Below, piece by piece: positions 13,168-20,466 of a stretch of DNA of 35,129 bases. The notes under the pieces are model-generated. The model saw only the letters and a program-made list of their open reading frames with translations, did no database searches and was not told the origin of the DNA. Made by a program: the position numbers and the translations under genes. Numbering within the stretch: the first letter of the stretch is position 1; every line of letters begins with the position of its first letter. Location of the stretch: the NCBI GenBank assembly GCA_002390045.1, contig DGSB01000016.1:18190-53318 (forward strand). Reading direction: 5' to 3'. Origin of the DNA: Fibrobacter sp. UBA4373 (lineage in GTDB: Bacteria; Fibrobacterota; Fibrobacteria; Fibrobacterales; Fibrobacteraceae).

Positions 13168-15147
13168 ATGATGCGTTATAAGACTGCGCTTGTGTGGGGA
13201 ATGGCTCTTTGTGCTCAGGCGGTTTTTGCCTCGAACGTGACGGTGAATCTCGATGAAGAACATCAGACAATCCGCGGTTTTGGAGGTATGGTCCATAACA
13301 CATGGCAAGGAGGAAAGGGGCTTTCTTCGGCAGATGCGAAGATCGCCTTTGGAACAGGAGATGGACAGCTTGGCTTGACGGCTCTCCGTATTCCTGTCAA
13401 CGAGAGCAGCTCTAATTGGGGCGTGGAACTGGAGGCCGCAAAACTCGCCCAGTCTTATGGGGCAATCGTCTATGCGACGCCTTGGAAACCGCCTTCAAAT
13501 TTGCAAACGGCGTACACGTTCTCTCGCTGGGGCACAACTTATACGTCGACGCAAGTTGTGGAAAGCAACTGGCAGGCGTATGTGAACCACCTGAATGATT
13601 TTGCCGCGTACATGAAAAATCAGGGAGCGCCGCTTTACGCCATTTCAATTCAAAACGAACCGGACTGGTGTGACTCTTGGACTTGCTGGTCGGCAGACGC
13701 TTTGTACAAGTTTACGAAGAATTATGCAGATCAGTTGCGCAAAAACGGGACTAAGGTCATTTCGGCGGAATCCTTTGCGTACAGCAAATCGTTGTATAAT
13801 GACATTTTGAACGATGCGAGCGCACTTCAAAATCTGGATATCATCGGTGCTCATTTTTATGGCAGTACCGCGGCGACTCCGGACAGTTACTTTGCCTATG
13901 AATTGGCCGATAATAAAGCGACAAATCAGGAACGTTGGATGACGGAACATTATACCGAAAGCCAAGGCTCCGGAAATATGTGGCGCGGCGTGATTTCGAC
14001 AGGAGACCAGGATCAAACGGCAAAAATGGATACGGTCCGCGCTTTGGACGTCGGCTATGAAATTCATCGAGGTCTTGTCATCGGAAACTTCAATCTGTAC
14101 ACCTGGTGGTACATTCGCCGCTGCTACGGGCTCATTATGGAAACGGATTACAGCGGCAAGCTTTCCATTTCACAAGATGAAATCGGCAAGCCGTCTAAAC
14201 GCGGTTATGTGCTTTCGCAATTTTCGCGCTTTATCCGCCCAGGAGCCGTGCGTATCGGTGCAACGGCAAACCCGGAATCGGATGTTTTCGTATCGGCCTA
14301 CAAAAAAGCGGACAGCGTTGTCGTCGTTTTGATTAACCGCGACTACGGAAAAACGAAGTCCATTGATTTGAGCCTTTCTGGAAGTAGCGACGTTAGCTCC
14401 TGGACAAAGTATGTCACTTCGGAATCCAAGAACGTTAAAAATGAAGGAAGTGTTCTTCCGTCGAATGGAAAAATTTCCATTACGCTTGACAAGGAATCCA
14501 TTACAACGCTTGTAGGGGTTGCCGCTCCGGATACGGTTCCGCAAGAACCTTATAACGGGGAAGCCGCTTCGATTCCGGGCAAAATCGAAATGGAAGACTT
14601 TGATATCGGCGGGCAGGGACAGTCCTACTCCGATGAAGAACGGGAAAATCGTGCAGGTGCTTACCGTGAAGAAGGTGTTGATGTGGAAGCTTTGGACGAC
14701 GGCTATGCAGTTGGCTATACGATCGCTGGCGAATGGCTTGAATACACGGTGAACGTGGGTGAATCCGCGTATTACAAAGCGACGGTACATTATGCTTCGG
14801 GATCGGAATCCAGCGGCATTCAGCTGCTGATCGATGACGAAGCTTTGACAGAAGATATCACGCTTCCTCAGACGGCGGAAAACGCCTGGAATGTTTATGA
14901 CGATGTGACGCTCGATTCGTTAAAGCTGGATGCGGGAACCCATGTTCTCAAGGTTTTGATTACGGGATCCTATGCAAATCTGGATTACATCGAATTTGAA
15001 AAGATCGAAGCGAAAACATCCATTCGGCGCCGTGGAGAAATGGCCTCGTCCGAAAAGAGAAATGCCCGGCCGAAGAAAATGTTCAATGCCCGCGGCAGTG
15101 AAGTTTCTCGCTTGAATGTGCATAGCATTCTTTTCCGCAGAAAATAG
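13168..15147 (+). CDS. Secreted GH30 (subfamily 8-like) glucuronoxylanase with CBM6 and basic tail
   Basis: 659 residues from ATG 13168, nine bases after AGAGGA; the ATG at 13159 is too close to that site, and GTG 13165 is an alternative. Signal peptide 1-21. GH30 barrel: GFGGMVHNTW, acid/base Glu164 in IQNEPDW, nucleophile Glu260 in WMTEHYT, and WWYIRRCYG (313-321), whose arginine matches the residue that binds the glucuronic acid branch in subfamily 8 xylanases. The side beta domain runs to about 450. A CBM6 follows (461-611), closely like that of the GH43 neighbour. The last 45 residues are rich in Arg and Lys (TSIRRRGEM ... ILFRRK), like the basic terminal domains of Fibrobacter xylanases. 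The start lies 15 bases after the GH43 stop; the two enzymes likely act together on xylan. Confidence 0.9.
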   Translation: MMRYKTALVWGMALCAQAVFASNVTVNLDEEHQTIRGFGGMVHNTWQGGKGLSSADAKIAFGTGDGQLGLTALRIPVNESSSNWGVELEAAKLAQSYGAIVYATPWKPPSNLQTAYTFSRWGTTYTSTQVVESNWQAYVNHLNDFAAYMKNQGAPLYAISIQNEPDWCDSWTCWSADALYKFTKNYADQLRKNGTKVISAESFAYSKSLYNDILNDASALQNLDIIGAHFYGSTAATPDSYFAYELADNKATNQERWMTEHYTESQGSGNMWRGVISTGDQDQTAKMDTVRALDVGYEIHRGLVIGNFNLYTWWYIRRCYGLIMETDYSGKLSISQDEIGKPSKRGYVLSQFSRFIRPGAVRIGATANPESDVFVSAYKKADSVVVVLINRDYGKTKSIDLSLSGSSDVSSWTKYVTSESKNVKNEGSVLPSNGKISITLDKESITTLVGVAAPDTVPQEPYNGEAASIPGKIEMEDFDIGGQGQSYSDEERENRAGAYREEGVDVEALDDGYAVGYTIAGEWLEYTVNVGESAYYKATVHYASGSESSGIQLLIDDEALTEDITLPQTAENAWNVYDDVTLDSLKLDAGTHVLKVLITGSYANLDYIEFEKIEAKTSIRRRGEMASSEKRNARPKKMFNARGSEVSRLNVHSILFRRK

Positions 15148-15178
15148 TTTCCAATCCATCATCCAACACACACCAAAG

Positions 15179-15206
15179 CTTCGCAGCGTTTGCTGCGAAG
15201 TTTTTG
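15179..15206 (+). terminator. Rho-independent terminator of the GH43-GH30 operon
   Basis: Perfect 9-bp stem CTTCGCAGC / GCTGCGAAG, loop GTTT, then five T. Confidence 0.88.
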
Positions 15207-15263
15207 TATGTATTCAAAATCGCCGGCTGTTGATCCTTTCATTTTAAAACGATCTTTCCAAAC

Positions 15264-15296
15264 AAAAAAAGCCCCGCAATTTTTTTGCGGAGCTTT
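15264..15296 (-). terminator. Rho-independent terminator of the RNase G/E gene
   Basis: Read on the minus strand it is a 12-bp stem AAAGCTCCGCAA / TTGCGGGGCTTT (one G-T pair) with a five-A loop and a run of seven T. On the plus strand the same pair would be an A-C mismatch, which supports use by the minus-strand gene. Confidence 0.85.
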
Positions 15297-15320
15297 CTTT
15301 GGAAAAGTTTCATTCGCCGA

Positions 15321-16859
15321 TTAAGCGAAGTTGTATTCTTCCGTAATGTCTTCGTCCTTGTCGTTAAACATATAGAACTGGTTCGGGAACATCTTTTCAT
15401 CTTCCACAAGTTCAAGCGACATTTCGTGCTTGTATTCGAGATAGTGGAACATGCGAGCCATATCCTTGCAAAGGACGTCGACCATTTCGCTGCTCACGAC
15501 CATTTTGACTTTCTTCATACGGCCCTTGGTGCGGGCGCGGGAAAGCCAGCGGTCGATAGCGGAAAGGGTTGTTTCCAGACGGAACACGTGACCCGTGCCG
15601 TGGCAGACCGGGCAAACGTGAGTCTTTTCGGTCATGAGGTTTGTGCGCACGCGTTTGCGAGTGACTTCCATCAGGCCGAACTGGCTGAGAGGTGTCGGCG
15701 TAATCGGAGCCTTGTCCTTGCGAATGGCCTTGCGGAATTCCTGGAACAGCGCATCGCGATTTTCCTGAAGTTCCATATCGATAAAGTCGATCACCACGAG
15801 GCCGCCGATATCGCGCAAGCGGAGCTGCTTTGCGATTTCATAGCAGGCATCGACGTTCGTTTCGAAAATGATCTTTTCCTGATCTTTTCCGTGGACCTTA
15901 GGACCTGTGTTCACGTCGATAGCGACAAGAGCTTCGGTCTGGTCAATGACGAGGTTTCCGCCATGAGGCAGCGGGACGGAACGTTGCAAGGAACGAGCGT
16001 AATCGTCTTCGATCTTAAAGTATTCGAAGAGGCTTTCCTTGGAGCTCCAGAGCTTCACCTTGTTAATCTTGTCGGAAGAAAGCTTTTGCAATTCTTCGCG
16101 GATGGCGAAGTATTCATCGCGATCGTCCACGTAAACGTAATCGGTGTTGTCGCTGAAGTATTCGCGGATGGTTTGGGAAACGGAATCCGATTCCTTGTAA
16201 ATGCAAGTTTCCGCAGGCTGATGCTGGAAGTTGTACTTGGTGGCTTCCCACTTGGCTTCCAGTTCGCGCATCTGCTTCGAAATTTCGAGTTCGCTTTCGG
16301 AAAGGCCGTTCGTGCGCACAATGTAGCCCACGTCCGGTCCCTTAAGACGGCGAACCACCTTCTTGAATTCGCGACGCTTTTTGGGATCGCGTTCGCGCTT
16401 GGAAACGCCGACAAAGTTGGTGCCCGGCATGCAGACGAGGAATCGACCGGCAAAGCTCAAGTGCGTCGTCAAACGGGCGCCCTTGGTACTAATCGGTTCC
16501 TTGACCACTTGCACCATGATCTCTTGACCTTCGTGCAGAATCTGGTCAATCGAAAGTTCTTCTCCAACAGCTTCTTCATCATCCTTGTCTCCGTATTCGC
16601 GGGAAAGGAGGATGTTCCGGTCTATCGCATCTTCCTGATGAAGGAAGCCGGCCTTTTCAAGACCTATGTCAATAAACGCGGCTTTCAGCGCGGGAAGCAC
16701 TTTCTGCACGACACCTTTATAGATATTGCCGAGGACACGGTTGGACTCAGCGCTCTCGACAACGAGTTCAGCGAGGTCTCCGCCTTCCATCACGGCGATT
16801 CTCTTTTCGTAAGGTGTCATGCTAATCAAAATGCCACGCTTAGAATTCTGAATAGCCAT
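15321..16859 (-). CDS. rng: Ribonuclease G/E family endoribonuclease
   Basis: 512 residues, the size of RNase G rather than of the long RNase E, and without a C-terminal scaffold region. An N-terminal S1 domain (about 38-125) carries an acidic insertion (GDKDDEEAVGEE). The RNase H-like/DNase I-like core follows, with Mg-binding Asp315 (VAIDVNTG) and Asp358 (VVIDFIDM), the 5'-sensor region, and the Zn-link CPVCHGTGH (Cys416, Cys419) that holds the dimer. It processes rRNA and starts mRNA decay with preference for 5'-monophosphate RNA. A TAGGAG ribosome site precedes the ATG. Single gene with its own terminator. An rne-like role in place of RNase E cannot be excluded. Confidence 0.93.
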   Translation of the reverse strand: MAIQNSKRGILISMTPYEKRIAVMEGGDLAELVVESAESNRVLGNIYKGVVQKVLPALKAAFIDIGLEKAGFLHQEDAIDRNILLSREYGDKDDEEAVGEELSIDQILHEGQEIMVQVVKEPISTKGARLTTHLSFAGRFLVCMPGTNFVGVSKRERDPKKRREFKKVVRRLKGPDVGYIVRTNGLSESELEISKQMRELEAKWEATKYNFQHQPAETCIYKESDSVSQTIREYFSDNTDYVYVDDRDEYFAIREELQKLSSDKINKVKLWSSKESLFEYFKIEDDYARSLQRSVPLPHGGNLVIDQTEALVAIDVNTGPKVHGKDQEKIIFETNVDACYEIAKQLRLRDIGGLVVIDFIDMELQENRDALFQEFRKAIRKDKAPITPTPLSQFGLMEVTRKRVRTNLMTEKTHVCPVCHGTGHVFRLETTLSAIDRWLSRARTKGRMKKVKMVVSSEMVDVLCKDMARMFHYLEYKHEMSLELVEDEKMFPNQFYMFNDKDEDITEEYNFA

Positions 16860-16898
16860 TAAAACTCCTAAATGAACAAAAACAATAAAATCTATCAG

Positions 16899-16919
16899 TC
16901 CCGCTCAAAGGAAGCGGGA
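16899..16919. other. Hairpin between the RNase G/E gene and the HAD gene
   Basis: TCCCGCT / AGCGGGA form a perfect 7-bp stem with a 7-base loop, in the 131-base gap. Read on the minus strand it is followed by only a weak T-rich stretch. It could end the HAD operon poorly or form part of the RNase G/E leader. Confidence 0.4.
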
Positions 16920-16990
16920 ACCTCTAAAATTTTGGGTAATAGCAATATAAGAATTCTATAGCCCGGTGATTTTAAATTGGCGCAAATGGA

Positions 16991-17953
16991 CTAGGAATTC
17001 AGGTGTTCCGGCGGTCGCGACGCACTTTGACGGATGATTTGCTGCTGCTTTTGTACAAGTAAATCGGCAATATGGGAAACTTGTTCGGAAAGCCACATCC
17101 ATGTCATGGAATCTTCCGTGTAGTCCGCTTCCCCGTACATTTGAATGCGGTGGTCTCGGCGGAGAGCGTCGACTTGGCGCATGGCGACGCGATCCTTGGC
17201 TGGGTAAATCGCATAGGTTGTACCGCCGTGCTGATTCAAAATGCTGAAAGCGGGAACATCGGACGGACCGTCGGCGATATAGATCATGTTCGCGAAAGGA
17301 ATCCGCCGATTGTTTTGATCGATTTGGGAATTGACATCGATGGTGTCGGGAAATTTATTCGATCCTTTGTTGATTTCGAACAGGTAACGCGTTTTGGACG
17401 TGTTGTCGAGAGCGATTGCCACTTGGGAAATTTCGCCTTCCGCAGGGGAAACCTCGGATTCCAAATATCCAGGCTGGGCAGGTTCTTCGATAAATTCGCA
17501 ACCGAAGATGCCGTCAAGGTACGGCGCGATAGCGCTTCCGCGGATGGTTTCGGCAAAGCCCGTGCTGACGACATAATGTTCCAGTCGAATTCCCGCATTC
17601 CGGTATTTCGGATCGTCTTCGATGAGTTTTTTGACTTTGGGGAAAAATTCTGGAAGCCCGGGGTAAAATTCGAGCTCCTTGCCGCATTCCCGCAAAATCT
17701 TGTTCGAAAGTCCTTTCAACTTTCCGGACTTCACATAGGTCAAAATATGATTCAGGTAAGAAGTGTCGCGATTAATATGGACGCCTAATTTTTCGTAGTA
17801 GGCGGGAAGTGCGTTGACCTCTTTCCAAAACTGCTTTCCGTCGATTTGGTAACGCTTAAAAAGGGGATCTTGCATGTAGCCCGAAATGAGGGTTTTGTCA
17901 AAATCCCAAACCATGGCGATCACGTTTTGTTCAAAAGGTCTAGAATTGCCCAT
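16991..17953 (-). CDS. HAD superfamily phosphatase, cytoplasmic
   Basis: 320 residues. Four HAD motifs are visible: DFDKT (Asp17, Asp19, Thr21), Ser130 in VVSTGF, a lysine near 187-196, and the acidic pair Asp228/Asp232 in IADGPSDVPAF. A helical cap domain fills about 25-100, as in phosphoserine-phosphatase-type enzymes, and there is an unusual insertion at 155-215. The C-terminus (275-320) is a Gln-rich helix. It follows the M23-type gene by six bases and ends the operon. The substrate is unknown; the context with a cell-wall gene does not settle it. Confidence 0.85.
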   Translation of the reverse strand: MGNSRPFEQNVIAMVWDFDKTLISGYMQDPLFKRYQIDGKQFWKEVNALPAYYEKLGVHINRDTSYLNHILTYVKSGKLKGLSNKILRECGKELEFYPGLPEFFPKVKKLIEDDPKYRNAGIRLEHYVVSTGFAETIRGSAIAPYLDGIFGCEFIEEPAQPGYLESEVSPAEGEISQVAIALDNTSKTRYLFEINKGSNKFPDTIDVNSQIDQNNRRIPFANMIYIADGPSDVPAFSILNQHGGTTYAIYPAKDRVAMRQVDALRRDHRIQMYGEADYTEDSMTWMWLSEQVSHIADLLVQKQQQIIRQSASRPPEHLNS

Positions 17954-17959
17954 ATAGCC

Positions 17960-18784
17960 TCAGGGAACGATAAAGTAGTCTTCCGGATTGACCGATTCCC
18001 CGTCAATGCGAATTTCGTAGTGCAAAACGCTTCCCGCGGTGCGGCCTGAACGCCCTGCGAGTGCAATCGGTTCTCCGCGTTTCACGGTTTCGCCTTGCTT
18101 CACGAGCGCTTTGTCCAGGTGGGCGTAGAAAGTTCGGATGTGGCTCGAATGCTGGATTTTAACGGTCTGGCCAAAGCCTTGGTGTACGCGGACTTCAATG
18201 ACTTTTCCCGCTCCGGTCGCCATGACCGTGTCGCCTTCTTCGGCAAAAAAATCGACACCGCGGTGAGGGAGGACTTGGTCGGTAAAATGATCGTGGATCA
18301 TTCCAAAATGATTGGTGATGACGGAGTGTTTTTTGATAGGGTGCAGAACGGGGATCGCTTCGGCAAGGCTTGTGTTTTTAAGAAGCGAATCCCGGAAGAC
18401 GGAGTAAGTTTTGTACGTGTTGAAAAGAGCTTCTGTGCGCTCTGCCTTGTGAATCGAATCCGAGGCTGCCGAAGAGGTTTCGATTCCGCCGATTTTGTAA
18501 ATGCTGTCCTGATGAGTGCTCGTGCGGGACAGGTAAAGCTCGGCACTGTCGTTGTCCATTTTCAGCGCAGTGACGTTTTGCCGAATCGTCCGGTTTTGGG
18601 CGCGCAAATCGCTTAAGGTTCCGTCGCTTAATTTGTTGTAAATCTTAAGCGGTGAAAAAAACAAAAAACCGCATATGGCGACGACCGCGCCAAGTCCCCA
18701 AAGAATTGGCTTCCAAAGCGAAACCCGGGAAGCTTTGGACTTTCCGGTCTTTTCATAAAAAAGATGCAGGTTCAGCTTTTTCAA
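17960..18784 (-). CDS. M23/LytM domain membrane protein, possibly degenerate
   Basis: 274 residues. Lys/Arg-rich N-terminus, one transmembrane helix (about 25-44), a helical, probably coiled-coil stretch (55-130), then a LytM domain (about 150-270). Zinc ligands His174, Asp178 (HRGVD) and His255 are present, and His222 in YAHL is kept. The first histidine of the usual HLH motif is Val253 (GSVLHYEIR), as in activator-type LytM proteins such as NlpD and EnvC that lack full catalytic sets. The protein may thus activate an amidase rather than cut peptidoglycan itself; this is inference. Nine bases follow the upstream 89-residue gene; the HAD gene is six bases downstream. Confidence 0.85.
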   Translation of the reverse strand: MKKLNLHLFYEKTGKSKASRVSLWKPILWGLGAVVAICGFLFFSPLKIYNKLSDGTLSDLRAQNRTIRQNVTALKMDNDSAELYLSRTSTHQDSIYKIGGIETSSAASDSIHKAERTEALFNTYKTYSVFRDSLLKNTSLAEAIPVLHPIKKHSVITNHFGMIHDHFTDQVLPHRGVDFFAEEGDTVMATGAGKVIEVRVHQGFGQTVKIQHSSHIRTFYAHLDKALVKQGETVKRGEPIALAGRSGRTAGSVLHYEIRIDGESVNPEDYFIVP

Positions 18785-18793
18785 CGGGGGACC

Positions 18794-19063
18794 TTAATCG
18801 CGGAAACCTTTCTGGTCTCTTTTTTTCATATCGCGGACTCGGGCGCGGATTTCGGAAATATTGCCGACGAGTTCCACGACTTCCGGGTCGTTTTTCAGCT
18901 CGTCCAGGGCATTTTTTTCGAGAGCCGGGAGAAGACGGCGGCCCAAAGCTTCGTATTTAGCCTTTAAACGGGATTCCTCGGTTGCGATGTTCATTTTGTT
19001 CAGCACGGAGCATGCACAGCTCAGTGCGCCATTTTTGATCTTATTTAACGTATTTTCTGCCAT
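18794..19063 (-). CDS. Small helical protein, 89 residues, unknown
   Basis: A charged, all-helical sequence (MAENTLNKIKNGALSCACSV, then NIATEESRLKAKYEALGRRLLPALEKNALDEL and a basic coiled-coil-like end NISEIRARVRDMKKRDQKG). It has two close cysteines (Cys16, Cys18), no signal peptide and no recognised domain. It leads the operon with the LytM and HAD genes and diverges from the 48-residue gene before dnaN across 64 A/T-rich bases. The start at 19063 is the only good ATG; no strong ribosome site is seen. Confidence 0.7.
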   Translation of the reverse strand: MAENTLNKIKNGALSCACSVLNKMNIATEESRLKAKYEALGRRLLPALEKNALDELKNDPEVVELVGNISEIRARVRDMKKRDQKGFRD

Positions 19064-19127
19064 AGTTTAAAATCCTTTCGAACATAAAATAATAGTTTTT
19101 ACTCGTAAAAAACAATGGAGATTTTTT

Positions 19128-19274
19128 ATGAGCCGTAGAGACCGTAGAAAAGCAATGCAGGACGCTAAAAATTATACTCCGAAGAAAAAGAGTAAAATGA
19201 GTTCTGTGGGTGTAACCGTTTTGGCTGTGATTGCCGTGGTTGCGTGGATTGCTTTTGTGATGGCAAGAAACTAG
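19128..19274 (+). CDS. Small membrane protein (48 residues) upstream of dnaN
   Basis: MSRRDRRKAM opens a strongly basic 24-residue head (five Arg and six Lys), followed by one transmembrane helix (about 27-45, SVGVTVLAVIAVVAWIAFVMA) and a short RN end. Ribosome site GGAG lies seven bases before the ATG. Its stop is 11 bases before dnaN, so the two are co-transcribed. By the positive-inside rule the basic head faces the cytoplasm. Function unknown; no homologue recalled. Confidence 0.65.
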   Translation: MSRRDRRKAMQDAKNYTPKKKSKMSSVGVTVLAVIAVVAWIAFVMARN

Positions 19275-19285
19275 GGTAAAGTACT

Positions 19286-20407
19286 ATGCGATTCCAAATT
19301 GAAAAAGCAAAATTCCTTAGTGCCTTGAACATGGTGATCGGCGCTGTTCCGAACAAGGCGACCATTCAGGTCCTGAACAACTTTGCAATCCGCTTGGAAG
19401 GCAATTCCTTGGAAATCAGCGCGACCGACCTCGACTTGGGGATTAGGGTAATGCTCGAAGTCCAGGGCGAATCGGATGGTGCCGTCGTTGTCAACGCTCG
19501 TAAGCTGTTGGACTTGATCAAGAGCCTTATCGACCCGAAAATTGCAACGATTTCGATTGAAGTCGTGGATTACCTGGTGACGGTTCGCTGGAGCGAACGC
19601 GGCAAGGCCTCCATTACGGGTTTTGACGTGAGCGATTTCCCGCCGCTTCCGGATGTAGCGGACGGCAGTGTCTTTGAACTCGGCAAGAGCGAACTCGATT
19701 TCCTTGCCGGCAAAACGCTCTTCGCGGTTTCGACCGATCAGACCCGTATGAGTTTGAACGGTGCGTACATCGAAGCGAAGGATGGCAACTTAATCATGGT
19801 GGCGACTGACGGTCACCGTTTGGGCAAGGCGTTTGTCAATTTGGAAGGCAGCACTCTGGAAAAGGGTGTGATCATTCCGCCGAAAGCGATTCAGTATGCG
19901 CTCAAGAGCGTTTCGGGTGAATCGACAATTGAAATCCGCGTTTCCGATACGTACGTGCTTTTTGCGAACGAAGGGGTGCAGATCATTTCCAAGTTGATCG
20001 AAGGTCCGTACCCGAAATACGAAGCGGTGATCCCGACAAACTTCCAACGTACGGTCCAGGTGAATCGCGCGGATCTTTTCAACAAGATCACGACGGTGAT
20101 TTCCATGGCGAACGCTCGTACACGCATGATCCGTCTGCAGCTCGATGGAAACCAAATGGAACTTTCTGCAAACGACCCGAATGTGGGTGGCGATTCGACG
20201 GAAGCTCTTTCGGTGACGCATGAAGGCGAAGGCGTGTTCAGTATCGGCTTTAACGGCCTGTATCTCTTGGAAGTCCTGAAGCTCTGCCAGAGCGACGATG
20301 TGATTTTGAAGATGAACGGCCCGGTGGCTGCTTGCGTAATCGAACCGGTCGGTTCGGACATGAACAGCATGTTCTTGCTGATGCCGCTGCGTTTGGTCGA
20401 AGACTAA
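19286..20407 (+). CDS. dnaN: DNA polymerase III sliding clamp (beta subunit)
   Basis: 373 residues, normal length. The three clamp domains are evident: MRFQIEKAKFLSALNMVIGAVP ahead of LNNFAIRLEGN in the first, the ATDGHRLGKAFV signature at about 171-182, and the typical C-terminal end with PVAACVIEPVG and MFLLMPLRL, where the last loop helps form the client-binding pocket. The dimeric ring tethers polymerase III and many repair proteins to DNA. Neither dnaA nor recF is adjacent, unlike the common dnaA-dnaN-recF order; a 48-residue membrane protein gene precedes it and an OLD-type gene converges on it. Bidirectional terminator follows. Confidence 0.96.
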   Translation: MRFQIEKAKFLSALNMVIGAVPNKATIQVLNNFAIRLEGNSLEISATDLDLGIRVMLEVQGESDGAVVVNARKLLDLIKSLIDPKIATISIEVVDYLVTVRWSERGKASITGFDVSDFPPLPDVADGSVFELGKSELDFLAGKTLFAVSTDQTRMSLNGAYIEAKDGNLIMVATDGHRLGKAFVNLEGSTLEKGVIIPPKAIQYALKSVSGESTIEIRVSDTYVLFANEGVQIISKLIEGPYPKYEAVIPTNFQRTVQVNRADLFNKITTVISMANARTRMIRLQLDGNQMELSANDPNVGGDSTEALSVTHEGEGVFSIGFNGLYLLEVLKLCQSDDVILKMNGPVAACVIEPVGSDMNSMFLLMPLRLVED

Positions 20408-20424
20408 TCGAATTTTAGAACTTC

Positions 20425-20456
20425 AAAAAAGCGACGGAATTTCCGTCGCTTTTTTT
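20425..20456. terminator. Bidirectional terminator between dnaN and the OLD-type gene
   Basis: A 13-bp perfect stem AAAAAAGCGACGG / CCGTCGCTTTTTT around AATTT. The T run (seven) serves dnaN on the plus strand, and the A run (six) serves the minus-strand gene. Confidence 0.9.
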
Positions 20457-20466
20457 GTTGGAATGT

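Noticed and set aside
15285..16862. A 525-codon open frame antisense to the RNase G/E gene
   Set aside because: The RNase G/E motifs, ribosome site and terminator all support the minus strand; the antisense frame starts inside the terminator.
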